DNA of 5,124 nucleotides from Methanomicrobiales archaeon (lineage in GTDB: Archaea; Halobacteriota; Methanomicrobia; Methanomicrobiales; Methanoculleaceae): the NCBI GenBank assembly GCA_019136335.1, contig JAGVUK010000005.1, forward strand, positions 1 through 5,124, written 5' to 3'. Both the position numbers and the translations under genes were made by a program. How positions within the stretch are numbered: the stretch's first letter is position 1; each line of letters starts with the position of its first letter. Below the pieces are notes generated by a model, which saw nothing but the letters and a program-made list of their open reading frames with translations, searched no databases and was not told where the DNA came from. Below, in pieces: positions 4,513 through 5,124 of this stretch.

Positions 4513-5116
4513 GTGATCTGCGGGGTGGATGAAGCGGGGAAGGGTTCGGTCATCGGCCCGATGGTGGTTGCCGCCGTCGGTTGCCGGGCGGTCGAGGATC
4601 TTGCGGCCCTCCCCATCCGGGACTCGAAAGCCCTCCGGGGCCATCTTTCGCGATTTCGCGATCGCTATCGTCACCATCGACGCCGCCGGTATCGACGATG
4701 CCCGGAGCAGGATGAGCATGAACGCGTGCGTGGCCGAACTCCACGCCGAGGCGCTCATGGGGCTCCGCCCGGAGTATGCCTACGTGGATGCCTGCGACGT
4801 GAACGCGGAACGCTACGGCCGGACGGTCGCATCTCACCTCGACTTCCCCTGTGCGGTCGTCGCCGAGCACCGGGCGGACGCCCGCTACAAGATCGTCGGC
4901 GCGGCGAGCGTCGTCGCGAAGGTCACCCGGGACCGGGCGATCCGGGAACTCGAGCAACAGTACGGGAAGATCGGGAGCGGCTACCCGTCCGACCCGACAA
5001 CCATCGGATTTCTCCGCGACTACATCCGTGAGTACGGGAACCCGCCGCCCTGCGCCCGCCGGAGCTGGAAGACGGTGGCGAACCTCTACCAGACGACGAT
5101 GCAGGACTTCCCGTAA
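4513..5116 (+). pseudogene. rnhB: Ribonuclease HII, interrupted by an internal frame-changing deletion
   Basis: RNase HII cuts the RNA strand of RNA-DNA hybrids and single ribonucleotides misincorporated in DNA. The first 42 residues (4513-4638) read ICGVDEAGKGSVIGPM with catalytic Asp6 and Glu7, and end in RDSKALR. The frame then changes: from 4640 the sequence continues IFRDFAIAIVTIDAAGIDDARSR in split form, the third catalytic aspartate in YVDACDVN, the fourth in EHRADARYKIVGAAS, then GSGYPSDPTTIGFL and a normal C-terminus. All four acidic residues of the D-E-D-D site are therefore present, but in two frames. Against family members about 7-10 residues between DSKAL and the next helix are absent, so I infer a loss of about 20-30 bases (3n+2); 604 bases remain. 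The start is GTG at 4513, directly before the first strand; no ATG is available. Since this is normally an intact housekeeping gene, a sequence or assembly error is quite possible. Confidence 0.85.
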
Positions 5117-5124
5117 CCCGGAAG

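Noticed and set aside
4459..4758. N-terminal extension of TrkA by 100 residues
   Set aside because: It runs across the divergent promoter and rnhB; the Rossmann fold begins at the ATG at 4458.

Overview
The window looks like a chromosomal segment of a high-GC methanogenic archaeon, most likely of the order Methanomicrobiales and plausibly Methanoculleus-like. This is inferred from the gene families: an anaerobic, cobalt-early cobalamin pathway, an archaeal geranylgeranyl reductase paired with a ferredoxin, archaeal RNase HII, TATA-type promoters and apparently leaderless starts. No taxonomic marker is present and no database search was possible, so the assignment is tentative.

Layout. Positions 1-1078 (minus strand) hold a cobalamin (corrin ring) operon whose first two visible genes are cbiT and cbiL. 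They overlap by 10 bases, and cbiL runs off the left edge. A gene-free stretch of about 330 bases (1079-1408) carries the probable cbiT promoter, an 8-base direct repeat flanking its TATA box, and a 20-base perfect palindrome. Positions 1409-2084 (minus strand) hold a two-gene unit: a 48-residue protein with a strong ribosome binding site, followed 7 bases later by a GNAT acetyltransferase of the 'F-x-C-G-x-x-D-L-D-x-F-L' type. The unit resembles an antitoxin/acetyltransferase-toxin pair and is clearly more AT-rich than its surroundings. A small 59-residue helical hypothetical protein (2253-2432, minus, TTG start inferred) is divergent from the next operon. Positions 2488-3801 (plus strand) hold a 2[4Fe-4S] ferredoxin overlapping a geranylgeranyl reductase, a pair that would saturate archaeal isoprenoid lipid chains. 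A TrkA-type NAD-binding potassium regulator (3793-4458, minus) meets the reductase tail to tail with a 9-base overlap. RNase HII (rnhB, 4513-5116, plus) is divergent from trkA across a 54-base spacer.

Main oddity. Two genes, the geranylgeranyl reductase (near 2990) and rnhB (near 4639), each change reading frame once in mid-gene. At both places the conserved sequence resumes with a stretch of residues missing, so these look like short out-of-frame deletions (estimated about 60-75 bases and about 20-30 bases), not single-base slips. All catalytic motifs on either side are intact. Because rnhB is a housekeeping gene and two such lesions lie 1.6 kb apart, sequence or assembly error is at least as likely as true gene decay.

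I see no CRISPR array, tRNA, rRNA or insertion sequence. The candidate for a less described system is the small-protein/GNAT pair.
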